A stretch of 64,000 nucleotides of DNA. Source: Dastarcus helophoroides. Its lineage: Eukaryota > Arthropoda > Insecta > Coleoptera > Bothrideridae. Below the pieces are notes generated by a model. The model saw nothing but the letters and a program-made list of their open reading frames with translations. It was not told the origin of the DNA and searched no databases. Below, one piece after another: positions 32,021-43,739 of this stretch. How positions within the stretch are numbered: the first letter of the stretch is position 1; each line of letters begins with the position of its first letter. The stretch lies in the NCBI GenBank assembly GCA_028583605.1, contig CM053328.1, forward strand, positions 3,345,065 to 3,409,064. Direction: 5' to 3'. The translations under genes were made by a program, and so were the position numbers.

Positions 32021-34048
32021 TGATGGATGATGATGATGAGATGATGATGATGATGGATGATGATGATTGATGATGGATGATGGATGGATGGATGATGATG
32101 ATGCATGATGGATGATGATGATGAGATGATGATGGATGATGGATGGAGATGATGAATGGATGATGATGGGATGATGGAGGATGATGAGATGATGGATGGA
32201 TGGATGATGATGGATGATGAGGATGGATGATGATGAATGGATGATGATGGATGGATGTGATGGACTGATGAGGATGAGATGGATGATGGATGTATGATGG
32301 ATGATGATGATGGATGGATGATGGATTGATCGATGACTGATGGATGATGATGATGCTGATGATGGATGACTTGATGATGATGATGATGATGGGCGGATGA
32401 TGGCTGATGATGGTATGATGGATGATGGATGATGGATGTATGGATGGATGGATGGATGGATGATGGATGGATGATGGAGGATGGATGGAATGGATGATGA
32501 TGATGATGGATCATGGTAATGGATGAGGATGATGAGATGGATGATGATGGATGGATGATGGATGGATGGATGCTTGATGGATGATGGATGATGATGATGA
32601 TGGATGATGGAGGATGATGATAATGGGAGGGAATGGATGATGATGGATGGATGATGATGATGAGGATGATGGATGATGGATGATGATGGATTGATGGATG
32701 ATGGATGGATGATGGATGGATGGATGATGATGGATGATGATGATGGATGGATGATGGATGATGATGATGATGATGGATGGATGGATGATGATGATGGATT
32801 GATGATGATGGATGATGATGGGATGGATGGATGATGGATGATGGATGGATGGATGGATGGATCGATGGTTGATGTATGGATGGATTGATGATGGGATGAT
32901 GGGTTGATGTATGGATGGATGATGATGGATGATGGATGATGATGATGGATGGATGATGATGAGATGATAGGAGGGATGATGGATGGATGATGGATGGATG
33001 GGATGATTGATGGATGATGGATGATTGATGATGATGGATGATGATGGATGCATGGATGATGATGGATGATGGATGATGGATGATGATGATGGGATGATGA
33101 TGATGGATGATGATGGATGATGGATGATGATGGATGATGGATGAATGATGATGATGGATGATGAATGATGATGATGATGATGGATGATGGATGGATGATG
33201 ATGAATGGATGATGATGGATGGATGATGATGGATGGATGATGATGGATGGATGATGGATGATGATGATGGATGATGATGGATGGATGATGATGGATGATG
33301 ATGGATGATGATGATGATGGATGATGATGATGGATGGATGATGGATGATCGATGATGATGATGATGATGATGATGATGGATGATGGATGATGATGATGGA
33401 TGATGGATGGATGGGTGGATGATGGATGATGGATGGATGGATGATGGATGGATGGATGATGGATGATGGATGATGGATGGATGGATGGATGGATGGATGA
33501 TGGATGGATGGATGGATGGATGGATGGATGATGGATGATGGATGGATGATGGATGGATGGATGATGGATGGATGGATGAATGGATGGATGAATGATGGAT
33601 GGATGGATGGATGGATGGATGGATGGATGGATGGATGGATGGATGGATGGATGGATGGATGGATGGATGGATGATGGATGGATGGATGGATGGATGGATG
33701 ATGGATGGATGGATGACGGATGGATGGATGATGGATGGATGGATGGATGATGGATGGATGGATGATGGATGGTAGGGATGAATGGATGCATGATGGATGG
33801 ATGGATGGATGATGGATGGATGGATGGATGGATGGATGGATAATGGATGGATGATGGATGGATGATGGATGGATGATGGATGGATGGATGGATGGATGGA
33901 TGGATGGATGGATGGATGGATGGATGATGCATGGATGATGGATGGATGATGGATGGATGATGGAAGGATGATGATGGATGGATGATGGATGGATGATGAT
34001 GGATGGATGGATGATGATGGATGGATGATGATGATGATGATGATGATG
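30581..34048. repeat. 3.5 kb GAT / GGAT microsatellite tract
   Basis: Uninterrupted repeat of GAT and GGAT units on the + strand. The left part (30581-31640) is mostly GAT runs with single GGAT interruptions. The middle is mixed with scattered point changes. The right part (about 33380-33960) is close to pure GGAT (for example 33597-33670). All three frames of the complement stay open over long distances (His/Ser/Ile/Pro repeats of 657 and 473 codons); these are artefacts. Flanks on both sides are AT-rich satellite. Confidence 0.97.
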
Positions 34049-34570
34049 AGTTAAAAAGACGAAATTTTGAAAAAAGTCGATGTTTTAAAGTGAAATTTTA
34101 TTAAAAATCGAAATTGTTTAAAAAAACCAAATTCTTCGACTAAATTCGTAATTTTGACAAAAATTCGAATTTGGGGGAAAACCAGAATTTGGAAAGGTCA
34201 GGATTTGGGGGAAAATCTGAATTTTGAAATAAGTGGAAAAATTGTTAAAAAAGTCGAAATTTTGAAAAAGCCAAATTTTAAAAAAGCCAAATTTTGAGAA
34301 AACTTGAAATTTAAAAAATTCAACTTTTCACTATTTTCACGAAAAGCATTTTCACAAGTTTGACATTTTTAAAAAAGGGAAATATCAAAAAAGACGACAT
34401 TTTTTTGTTTTTAATGTCGTCGTATTTTTTCTTCTGAAAACGAAAAATTCAAAATTAAAATATTCCTGCAATTTGAAAGATGCCCAATTAAACAATTTTG
34501 TGTAAACTTAAATATCGAAAGAATTTATAACTCAGGAATTCTTTTCAAATTAAAAATTAAAAAAAAAAAA
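34049..34570. repeat. AT-rich satellite
   Basis: Forward-orientation satellite flanking the GAT/GGAT tract, fading into A-rich unique DNA by 34570. Confidence 0.75.
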
Positions 34571-35732
34571 AGTAGATTGTGATGCAGAGATGCAATCGTG
34601 AATATTTTGTTACAATCAGAGGTCACGATTTGTTCTCTGCTGATTTCTTTTGGTGGGGATATTTGAACAAATGTAGGTATGCCATTGAAAGCAAACATTC
34701 GAGAAAAAAATGTAGCGTTACATCTTTAAAGCATGTCTATGTTTATAGAAACATTTACTGTACGTCTTGAGGTAAAAATCGAGAGGAGTTGTGTCGGTAG
34801 ACCAGACAGGCCAACGTACAGAACCACTGTCTCTATAGTCGTCGGTTAAACGGCTTTGCACACGATGCTAGAATTGTGAGCGCATTGCTCAAATTAAACC
34901 CATTTAATTGGTTTCAATGGTTGAATGCCGGAGTCGTTTAGTTTTCAAACATCTTGGGTCGATGTCGTAGAGTTTGCTGTAATTGGGTTATTACGATGTG
35001 AATACCCAATCTTCAAAACAGGTGAATTGATTTTTTTGTGGAATTGGTAACCCACGTCCTCGTCGACGAAGTTGACAGAAAACTACACGTTTAGTCTTCA
35101 ATTATAAAACAAAGTTATCATTATGTTTTATTTGCATTCGTTATCAATCCATTTAATAGACAGCTACACAACTTCAAAGTGAGTTAGCATAAAAAGGGAC
35201 GAAATCCGATTATTGTTGGGAATTAGTTGGCAGTTGGTGCGCTTTTATCAATATACGGGAAAACTTTTCCTCGTCTGCCGTCATGTCTGGTTATATGTCA
35301 ATTAAATCAATATTTCCAGAAAGTTTTCAAGGCGGCTAGGCTACAGAGTAAGATATCAAACAACAGGAGGTTAAAAATGGCTGAATATCTCTCATCTTGA
35401 CGCCACATATTTTGAAAGGTTCAATAGGGGTTGGAAAGTTCAGTGGCCAAATTTAAATTTACGGTGGGGCTTGATACAAATTTCACAAATATGATATTAA
35501 GAGCCGCAAGAGTCTTAAACTGTATCGTTACAGCTAATTAACGCGAAGTGTTTCGTATGTGTGTCTATGCGTTTAGAACATAGTAGAGGTTCTCCGGAGA
35601 TGGAAACTTCTAGAAGCAGATGTCGGATATAAATATACGCACCCTCTTATTGTGATCCATTCAGTACGAAGTATTCATTCAGAATTTAGTTATTGATTAT
35701 TGTTGTATTACGCCCTGTTTCTTGGTCTAAAT
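34571..35732. other. unique DNA before the hAT element
   Basis: Non-repetitive, moderate G+C. Short open frames have no recognisable domain. No RNA gene is seen. It ends with the 8 bp target duplication GTCTAAAT at 35725-35732. Confidence 0.5.
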
Positions 35733-36644
35733 CAGGGATGAGCCACCTTTTTTTACAGCGGGCCAATTACAATGCTAAAAATTTTGCGGGGGCCGCATGT
35801 GAGAAAAATATGAATGCTGGGGCGCTTGCACCCCCCAGTTCATGCAGCAAACTGAAAATTTGCATGTATTCAATTGGAGGGCTTTCCAATTCTTTAGTAT
35901 TCATCCTTTCCTTGAAACGTTTTTCTCAAATTTTGTATATATTTTTTTAAAAATTTGACTTTCTTTTAAAATTTTGCATTTATTCATAAAATTTGCCTTC
36001 TTTTATCAAAGATGACTGTCAAAATTTTGAATTTAAATGTTCCTCGTTTTTTTTCTGAAATTTCGTCATTTCTCAAAATTCGACTTTTCCTGAAAATTTC
36101 GTGTTTTTGATTCGGAAAATTTGCGCTTGTGTATTAAAATTTGCCTTTTTTTTTCGAAATCTAGTCGATCTTTTGACAAAAAGGGATATTTTTTATGGAT
36201 TTAAAATTTTTGTGAAAGGACTAAAATTTCTTTGTAAATTTCGACCTTTTTTAATCCAAATTTTCGGTAGTTTCAATTGGTTGTCAAAATTTCGATGTGT
36301 TATCACAATATTTGACATTTTCTGACACGTCTGTTGAGACAAGGTAGGGAGCCTGTCTTTTTCTGACTCGTCCAAAGAGTCCAGAGAAAATAAATATTCG
36401 ATTTTTCTCTTAAAATTTGCTCTTTTTCTGAATTTCGAAGTTTCACTAAGATTAAATGCTTTTTTTTCAAAATTTAGATTTTTTTGGAAAAATGTCTTAC
36501 AATATCGTTTTTTCTCGGGGTTTTGAATATTTTTTTGGCTTTATTTTTAATTTGACTTTCTTCGTCTTTTTTACATTTCTATTTTTTCGAAATTTCTTAA
36601 ATTTCTCCAAAAGGTTTTTTCAAAATTTTGACTTTAATTTGAAA

Positions 36645-36930
36645 ATGCGATGTTCTCAATTCTGTAGTTTTTAAGTAAAAATACACATTACTTTCACGTC
36701 TTTCTCCTTGTCTTCCTCGGTTTTTTCTTCCCCTTCACTTCTTCTCCTTCCTATTCTCCTTCCTCTTCTCCTTCCGCTTCGCCTTCCTCTTCCCCTTCCC
36801 CTTTTCCTTCCTCTTCTCCTTCCACATCCTCTTCTCCTTCTTCTTCCTCCTCTTTTTCCTCATCCACTCACTTCTTCCTCTTATCTCTATTTTTCCTCGT
36901 CTTCCTTCTCTTTCTCCTCTTCTTCCGATA
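36645..36930. repeat. anchor plus polypyrimidine tract 1 (about 235 bp)
   Basis: Anchor with CTCAATTCTGTAGTTTTTAA and ATACACATTAC at 36655-36692, followed directly by a TTC/TCC/CTT-type pyrimidine tract to about 36930. The tract ends in CTTCCGATATTATTTGAAC, a junction that recurs after tract 3. Confidence 0.88.
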
Positions 36931-37965
36931 TTATTTGAACATTTACTAAAAATTTGGATCTTTTAGATTCTGATTTTTTTTAGAAATTCTGAGTGGTTTC
37001 CTAAAATTTGCCTTTTTCAGGAAAGCTTGATTTTTATCTCAATATCCCATATTTAATATTTCAATACACTTTCTTTTTTTTTTTGGTAGATTCGTCTTTT
37101 TTTTTTCAAAATTTCGAATTTTTTTAAGTTAGTCTTTTATCTAAAATTCGCCTATTCTTCAAAATTTGTCTTTTTCGAATTTCGATTTTGTTTTCAAAAA
37201 TCCTACTTTTTTTTGAATTTTGCACATTTCTCGAGTTTTTGAGAACTGTTAGGTTTTTATTTTCAATATGTTTTATTGAAAATTTCAATTTTTTAAATTT
37301 CTCTCTTAAAATTGGACCTTCTTTTGGAAATTTGGAATGTTTTCTAGAAAGTTCAATATTTTTTTGTAATTTGTTACGTAATTTTGAAAAATCCTAAATT
37401 TTTTTCTGATTTTCTGATTTAAAAAAAATTTTATTCCCGATAATCCCGATATCCAAATTCATGTAATTCTCCATCCAAATTTTGACTTTTAACTCAAAAT
37501 TCAATTTTATCTGTTTCTGGACATTTCCATTTAAAATGGAATTTTTTCCAAAGATTTAGACTTTTTCACAAAATTCGGTTATTTTTTTTTTTAATAGAAT
37601 CGAAATTTTAATAGAAATTTAAACAATCTGAGAAGAATATTTTTAGGAAACCTTGAAAAAAAGATTTCTTGAAAAATTTCAAAAATATGACAAAATTGAA
37701 ATAAAATAAAAATTCTGAAATCATTATTTTTAAAAGTTACATTTTTTTTATCTGAATTCGACTTGTTCTGGAAATTACAACTCTTTTTACAAAAATTTCT
37801 TTTTGGAAATTTCGTCTCTTTTACATTTCCATTTCTTCGAAATGTTGACATTTTTTAAAGTTCTCCAAAAGGTTTTTTCTTAAGAATTAGCTTTTTTCAA
37901 AATTTTGACTTTAATTTGAAAATGCGATGTTCTCAATTCTGTAGTTTTTAAGTAAAAATACACAT
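36931..37965. repeat. AT-rich satellite inside the hAT element
   Basis: Reverse-orientation satellite. Block 36925-37065 is repeated at 39958-40100 (TTGGATCTTTTAGATTCTGA). Block 37755-37960 (GAATTCGACTTGTTCTGG onward) is repeated at 38605-38770 and 41085-41230. Confidence 0.85.
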
Positions 37966-38605
37966 TACTTTCTCGTCTTTCTCCTTGTCGTTCTCGGTTT
38001 CTTCTTCCCCTTCTTCTTCTATTTCTTCCTCCTTCTTCTATTTCTTCCCCCCCCTTCTTCCTCTTATCCCTTTATTTCTTTATCCTCTTTTTCTCCTTAT
38101 TCCTTTTCTCCTTCCTCTTCTTATTTTCCTTCCTTTTCCTCTTTTTTCTGCTCTTCCTCCTCTTCTTCCTCGGTTTCTCTTCCCCTTCTTCTATTTCTCT
38201 CTTGCCTTCTTCCACTTCTTCCTTTTATTCCTTCACTTCTTTATCCTCTTCTTCTCCTTCTTATTTCTCTTTTCCTTCCCATTTCTCTTCTCCTTCCTCT
38301 TCCTCATCTTTCTCCTCTTTCTCCTCTTCTTCTCCTTCTCATTTCTCTTGTCCTTCCCATTTCTCTTCTCCTTCCTCTTCCTCATCTTTCTCCTCTTTCT
38401 CCTCTTCTTTCCCTCTTCTTCTTCCTCTTATATTTTTTCTTCTTCCTCATCTTCTCCCTTTTTTCTCGTCTTCCTCTTCTTTCTACTCTTCTTCCTCTTC
38501 TTTCTCTCTTCTTCTTCCTCTTCTATTTTTTCTTCTTCCTCATCTTCTCCCTTTTTTCTCCTCTTTTTCCTCTTTCTACTCTTCTTCCTCCTCTTTTTCT
38601 TTTTC
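37921..38605. repeat. anchor plus polypyrimidine tract 2 (about 635 bp)
   Basis: The same anchor (TGCGATGTTCTCAATTCTG, then ATACACATTAC) introduces a longer pyrimidine tract of CTT, TCC and CTTCC motifs from about 37970. It ends at GAATTCGACTTGTTCTGG near 38606. The open frames here, up to 207 codons, are Ser/Phe/Leu repeats and not genes. Confidence 0.9.
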
Positions 38606-38770
38606 TGAATTCGACTTGTTCTGGAAATTACAACTCTTTTTACAAACATTTCTTTTTGGAAATTTCGTCTCTTTTACATTTCCATTTTTTCGAAATTTCG
38701 ACATTTCTTAAAGTTCTCCAAAAGGTTTTTTTTAAGATTGAGCTTTTTTCAAAATTGTGACTAATTTGAA

Positions 38771-39960
38771 AATGGGATCTTCTCAATTCTGTTGTTTTTA
38801 AGTAAAAATACACATTATTTTCTTGTCTTTCTCCTTGTCTTCCTCGGTTTCTTCTTCCCCTTCTTCTTCTATGTCTTCCTCCCCTTCTTCCACTTCTTCC
38901 TCTTATTCCTTTACTTCTTTATCTTCTTTTTCTCCTTCTCGTTTCTCTTCTCCTTCCTCTTTTCCTTTCTCTTCCTCCTCTTTCTCCTATTCTTCCTCTG
39001 GTTTTTCTTCCCCTTCTTCTATTTCTTCCTCCGCTTCTTCCACTTCTTCTTCTTCCTCTTATTCCTTCACTTCTTTATCCTCTTTTTCTCCTTCTCATTC
39101 CTCTTCTCCTTCCTCTTCTTGTTTTCCTTCCTCTTCCTATTCTTTCTCCTAATTTTCCTCTTCTTCCTCGGTTTCTTCTTTCCCTTCTTCTTCTATTTCT
39201 TCCTCCCCTTCATCCTCCTCTTCTCCTTCTCATTTCCCTTCTCCTTCCCATTTCTCTTCTCCTTCCTCTTCCTCCTCTTTCTCCTCTTCCTTCTTTTCTT
39301 TCTCTCTTCTTCTTCCTCTTCTATTTTTTCTTTTTCCTCATCTGCTCCCTTTTTTTCTCGTCTTCCTCTTCTTTCTACTCTTCTTCCTCCTCTTCTTTCT
39401 CTCTTCTTCCTCCTCTTCTTTCTCTTCTTCTTCCTCTTCTATTTTTTTTCCCATCTTCTTTTTTTTTCTCGTCTTCCTCTTCTTTTTACTCTTCTTCTTC
39501 CTCTTTTTCTTCCCCTTCTTCCACTTCTTCCTTCTCTTCCTCTGCTTCTTCCTTCTCTTCCTCTAATTCTTTATCCTCTTCTTATTTTTCTTCTTCTTCC
39601 CATTCTTCTCCCTTTTCTCCTTTCTCTTTCCTTCCTCTTCCTCCTCTTCCTCCTCTTTCACTTCTTCCTCTTCTTTTTCCCCATTTTCTCCTTTTTTCGC
39701 TTTCCTCTTCTTTCTCCTCTTCTTCCTCCGTATCTTCTTCTTCTTCCCCGTCTTCTTCCACCTTTTCCTCCCCTTCCACTTCTTCCTTTTCTTCCTTCAC
39801 TTCTTCATCCTCTTCTCCTTCTCATTCCTCTTCTCCTTCCTCTTTTCCTTCCCCTATTCTTTCCTCTTCTCCTTCCTCTTCCTCCTCTTTTTCCTCCTCC
39901 ATCCACTTCTTTCTCTTCTCTCTATTTTTTCTCGTCTTTCTCCTCTTTCTCCACTTCTTC
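38771..39960. repeat. anchor plus polypyrimidine tract 3 (about 1.14 kb)
   Basis: Third copy of the anchor (TTCTCAATTCTGTTGTTTTT at about 38779), then 1.14 kb of almost pure pyrimidine on the + strand to about 39958. The downstream junction CCCATATTTATTTGAAC matches that of tract 1. A 405-codon frame across it is an artefact. Confidence 0.92.
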
Positions 39961-41282
39961 CCATATTTATTTGAACATTTACCAAAAATTTGGATCTTTT
40001 AGATTCTGATTTTTTTAGAAATTCTGACTGGTTTCCTAAAATTTGCCTTTTTCAGGAAATCTTGATTTTTATCTCAATATCCGATATTTAATATTTCAAT
40101 CAATTTTTTTCTTTCTTTTGGCAAATTCGTCTCTTTTTTTCAAAATTTCGAATTTTTCTAAAATAGTCTTTTATCTAAAATTCGCCTATCCTCAAAATTG
40201 TCTTTTTCGAAATTTCAATTTTGTTTACAAAATCCTCCTTTTTCAAAAATGGTTTATTTATTTCAAAATTTTGTCATTTTCTTGAATATTTGTATTTTTC
40301 AATAAACTACGACTTTTAGATCAAATGGTTTTATGGTTCTGAAAATGTTCACTTTTCTGTTGTTGCGAAAAATATTTTTGGGGATTTCGAGAAAAAGATT
40401 TCTTGTAAATTCAACATCTTTACTGAATTTTAAATTTTGAGAACAATGTTTTTGAATCTTGCGATTTTTCTTTCTCAGAGTTGGACTTTTTTTGAAAATT
40501 GCGTCTTTTCACAAAATTAGATCTTTGAAAATTTTGATTTATTTTTAAATTTTGCACATTTCTCGAGTTTTTGAGAAAAGTTAGGTTTTTATTTTCAATA
40601 CGATTTATTGAAAATTTCAACTTTTTAAATTTTCCTCTTAAAATTTGGCCTTCTTTTGGAAATTTGGAATGTTTCCTAGAAAGTTCAATATTTTTTTGTA
40701 ATTTGTAACGTAATTTTCAAAAATCCTGAATTTTTTTCGAAGTCTTTGTTTTTTCTGATTTAAAAAAATATTTATTCCCGATAATTTCAACTTGTCGAAA
40801 ATTCATGTTATTCTCCAAATTTTGACTTTTAACTGAAAATTCAATTTTAACTGTTTCAGGACATTTCCATTTAAAATGGAATTTTTTCCAAAGATTTTCA
40901 CAAAATTTGTTTATTTTTTTTTTAAATTGCATCGAAATTTTAATAGAAATCTAAACAATCTGAGAAGAATATTTTTAGAAAATTTTGAAAAAAAGGTTTC
41001 TTGAAAAATTTCAAAAATATGACGAAATTGAAATAAAATAAAAATTCTGAAATCATTATTTTTAAAAGTTGCATTTTTTTTTACTTGAATTCGATTTCTT
41101 CTGGAAATTACAACTCTTTTTATAAAAATTTCTTTTTGGAAATTTCGTCTCTTTTACATTTCCACTTTTTGGAAATTTCGACATTTCTTAAGATAGGCCT
41201 CTTTTCAAAATTTTGACTTTAATTTGAAAATGCGATATCCCCAATTCTGTGGTTTTTAAGTATAAATACACATTACTAAGCC
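39960..41282. repeat. AT-rich satellite and tract-less fourth anchor
   Basis: Reverse-orientation satellite. Near its end the anchor recurs (CCCCAATTCTGTGGTTTTTA, ATACACATTACTAAG, 41236-41280) without a pyrimidine tract after it. This may show the state before expansion, or the site where a tract was lost. Confidence 0.8.
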
Positions 41283-41510
41283 AGAAGTTTTTTTTTACCC
41301 GTGAGTTTTTTTTAGAATGATTGTTGTTTTCCCCCTCCCCTCAAAGAAAATCTTACCTATGCTCATGTCCAAGATCTTTCCTAAATCGTGGAAATTTATG
41401 TTATTTTTTTAATCAAATTGTTTGACATTTTCTTTTCCAAAATTTTTATGTAAAACAGAAATTAGGCAGAGTGGACCGCGGGCCACGTCTTGCTCATCCC
41501 TGGTCTAAAT

Positions 41511-41945
41511 AAAGTGTTAAATTCACGACATATTTATAATTGAACGCGTACTAGATACTTAGAAAAAACAGTCGGAATTTTCGAAAACCAAAATTTTGAA
41601 ATTTAGTATTTTCAGAATACGTAACAGTTTTAGGGAATTTTGGAAAAAGTGGAAATCTCGAAAAGGTTGAGAATTTGAAATGAAATTTTTAGAAAGTCGA
41701 AATTATCGGAAAAAAAATTGAAATTTTAAAAAAGGAATTCTTCAATCAAAGAAAAACATTTGAAACCGCGAAATATTCATTTTATATTTACAAAAAGTTC
41801 GAAATTTTCGGGCAGCACTTAAAGTCGAATTTACAAGAAAAGTCTAAATTTCAAGAAAGTCAATTCTGAAGCAAAGTCGAAGTTTCAAATAAAAGTGGAA
41901 ATTTACAAGAATACTCGAAATCTCAAAAAAAAATTACTCTCGAGT
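41511..41945. repeat. AT-rich satellite, forward orientation
   Basis: Weak forward satellite just outside the right hAT end, opposite in orientation to the satellite carried within it. Confidence 0.65.
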
Positions 41946-42660
41946 GTACCAAAAACCCGATTCATGCAACAAGAAAAGTTTAAGTTGATAAGAAAAATGG
42001 CGTCATCCAAAGGTAGGAATTTTCAAAAAAACAAGTGAAATCTGGTGAATGCATCAGCATCCAACCGAGCGTGGTTTTATGCGTATTTGGTATTTATTAC
42101 TCATGTTCCCATTGAAACTGCATTCAGTGATTTAGGTGATTGCCAGCAGCAGCGGAAAATCGTACAACTTTCCAATTTATCCCTTCTAACTAATCGTTTC
42201 GGTTTCAATTTACATTTCCGTGAACATCTGCGGCCTCTTCGCACATACACAATCTAATGACTAGCTATCATGTACCGACTTGTTCGATATAAATTGCCCT
42301 TCGAGAGGCGTTATAAATCATAAGCGCAAATTATTAGATATATCCATTCGGACCACCGTAGATTATCATGTAATGCCTGCACTTCAATTTATCATTTAGT
42401 AGTCCATAAATCAACCGGTAGGTTGGCGAGGCCGTGGAAGCTATTTGACAGTTGACAGGTGGCCCACATGAGACCCTCGCAAACCGTGCGTGTGTCAACA
42501 TGACATAGGCGTGGACCTGTTTGCATATAACGTGCGGCCATGTTCCCCTGTTCCTATCATTTGTCCGCGTCGTCAGCACTAACAAGCTACAACGTTAATG
42601 TCTTCCCCTGTCCGAGTTCCGACCCTCCTGTTGAATAATCTCATTAGGAGAAGGGGCGCC
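41946..42660. other. unique island with GC-rich stretches
   Basis: Non-repetitive DNA from about 42040, GC-richer at 42400-42560 (ACCGGTAGGTTGGCGAGGCC, GCATATAACGTGCGGCC). The open frames (70 and 83 codons) show no domain. It resembles a conserved noncoding element more than an exon, but this cannot be decided by eye. Confidence 0.35.
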
Positions 42661-43075
42661 ACACTAGAATACACCTTAAAACTGGGAATGGAGATGTAAG
42701 CGGTAAAAAAAAAGGGGGAAGCATTCTTCAGTTGCAACGGGAAATTTACTTCAAAGTAAATACTATTTGGTGTAAAAAAATGACAAGTTCATCATTATTA
42801 TTAATCTTATTATTTCATATATTTGGTTGATAAAGCACGTTTCCTTTGAGAGTCAAATAAAGCTTGCGTTGATTTTTGCCGTTTTATTGAAACAATTAAA
42901 GGACATGTCTAAAAATCGCATGAAAAATTTTAAAAAAGTTAACAATTTAAAAAAAGTCGAAAATTCTGAAATTTCGGAATTTTAAGTCGATATTTTTAAA
43001 AATGTCACTGTTCAAAAAATTCAAAGATTTGAAAAATTGGTGCAAAAAATGTTGAAATTTTTATAATAGCTCAAA
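42661..43075. repeat. unique DNA then AT-rich satellite
   Basis: 42661-42900 is unique AT-rich DNA. 42900-43060 is short forward satellite. No gene is seen. Confidence 0.5.
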
Positions 43076-43078
43076 AGT

Positions 43079-43165
43079 ATTCTAATGCACAGACCATAAA
43101 CCAAATTTGGTTTTCAAACTTCAAATCTAATAAATGTTCAAACCTATTGGTCTGTGCATTAGAAT
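43079..43165. mobile_element. 87 bp snap-back element with perfect 17 bp ends
   Basis: ATTCTAATGCACAGACC at 43079-43095 is the exact reverse complement of 43149-43165, enclosing 53 bp. It may be a minimal MITE or hairpin scar; no clear target duplication is seen. Confidence 0.7.
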
Positions 43166-43455
43166 CCTTGTCTTCTGGGAACTTTTTCCTAGAGAGCAAC
43201 CGCGTCGCTAGGTGGCAGTGTTCCAACTGTGTTCCAACCTGTGATTCACTATACACGCCTAGAGGACTGCATGAATTTGTAATTAGGTTGCATTCTACTT
43301 ACATACAGTTGAAAAGTAGTTTAAAATTTCAAAAGTCAAAATATTAAAAACATGTTGAGGCAAATTGAAAAAAAATTAACAGAAAACTCGAATTTATTAA
43401 GATAACGAAGGTTTCCACGGTCAGAGTCAGTACAGGATATACTTGTTCCGGGATT
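43166..43455. other. unique DNA, no gene recognised
   Basis: Contains a small repeat GTGTTCCAACTGTGTTCCAACCTGTG-like segment near 43218-43243. Nothing else is recognised. Confidence 0.45.
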
Positions 43456-43470
43456 GGACCGTGTCAAAGA

Positions 43471-43695
43471 ACTTCGACGTTTCGCCCACCATCGAAGGAG
43501 GCTTCTTCAGGAACAAAAAAAAGAAAAAATAAATGAAAAGAGGAATATGAGGGAATATGCAAAAATGAAAAATGTTTTGAAATTGACCTTTTCATTCTTT
43601 CATTTTTGCATATTCCCTCATATTCCTGTTTTCATTTATTTTTATTTTCTTTGTTCCTGAAGAAGCCCCCTACGATGGTGGCGAAATGTCGAATA
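43471..43695. mobile_element. 225 bp imperfect palindrome with hammerhead-like arms
   Basis: The left arm starts CTTCGACGTTTCGCCCACC and the right arm ends GGTGGCGAAATGTCGAA. The inner arms pair over GAATATGAGGGAATATGCAA against TTGCATATTCCCTCATATTC. Both arms, read outward, contain CCTGAAGAAGCC, a short loop, then GGCGAAAYGTCG. It has no coding capacity; the short open frame across it is an artefact. Confidence 0.85.
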
Positions 43696-43739
43696 CTTTT
43701 CTTTTACTGTATCGAATTTGCTAACTGTTGAAAGGTTAA

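Larger units (their letters stand above)
35733..41502. mobile_element. 5.77 kb hAT-type non-autonomous element filled with simple sequence
   Basis: Left end CAGGGATGAGC (35733). The right end, reverse-complemented, reads CAGGGATGAGCAAGACGTGG (41502-41483). Both ends share a GCGGGCC motif typical of hAT ends. The 8 bp GTCTAAAT is repeated exactly at 35725-35732 and 41503-41510. No transposase frame exists. The interior has about 200 bp of unique left end (GGGGCCGCATGTGAG, CTTGCACCCCCC), then reverse-orientation AT-rich satellite and three polypyrimidine tracts, then a short right end. It is far longer than most MITEs. The perfect target duplication implies a young insertion, or internal growth after a recent insertion. 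Confidence 0.87.

Noticed and set aside
30541..33932. His/Ser/Ile/Pro-rich frames of 657 and 473 codons on the - strand
   Set aside because: Direct translation of GAT/GGAT repeats. Composition follows the repeat units and not protein constraint.
38792..40009. 405-codon frame inside the hAT element as a possible transposase
   Set aside because: It is Phe/Leu/Ser repeat from tract 3. No hAT dimerisation domain or catalytic residues are present, so the element is non-autonomous.
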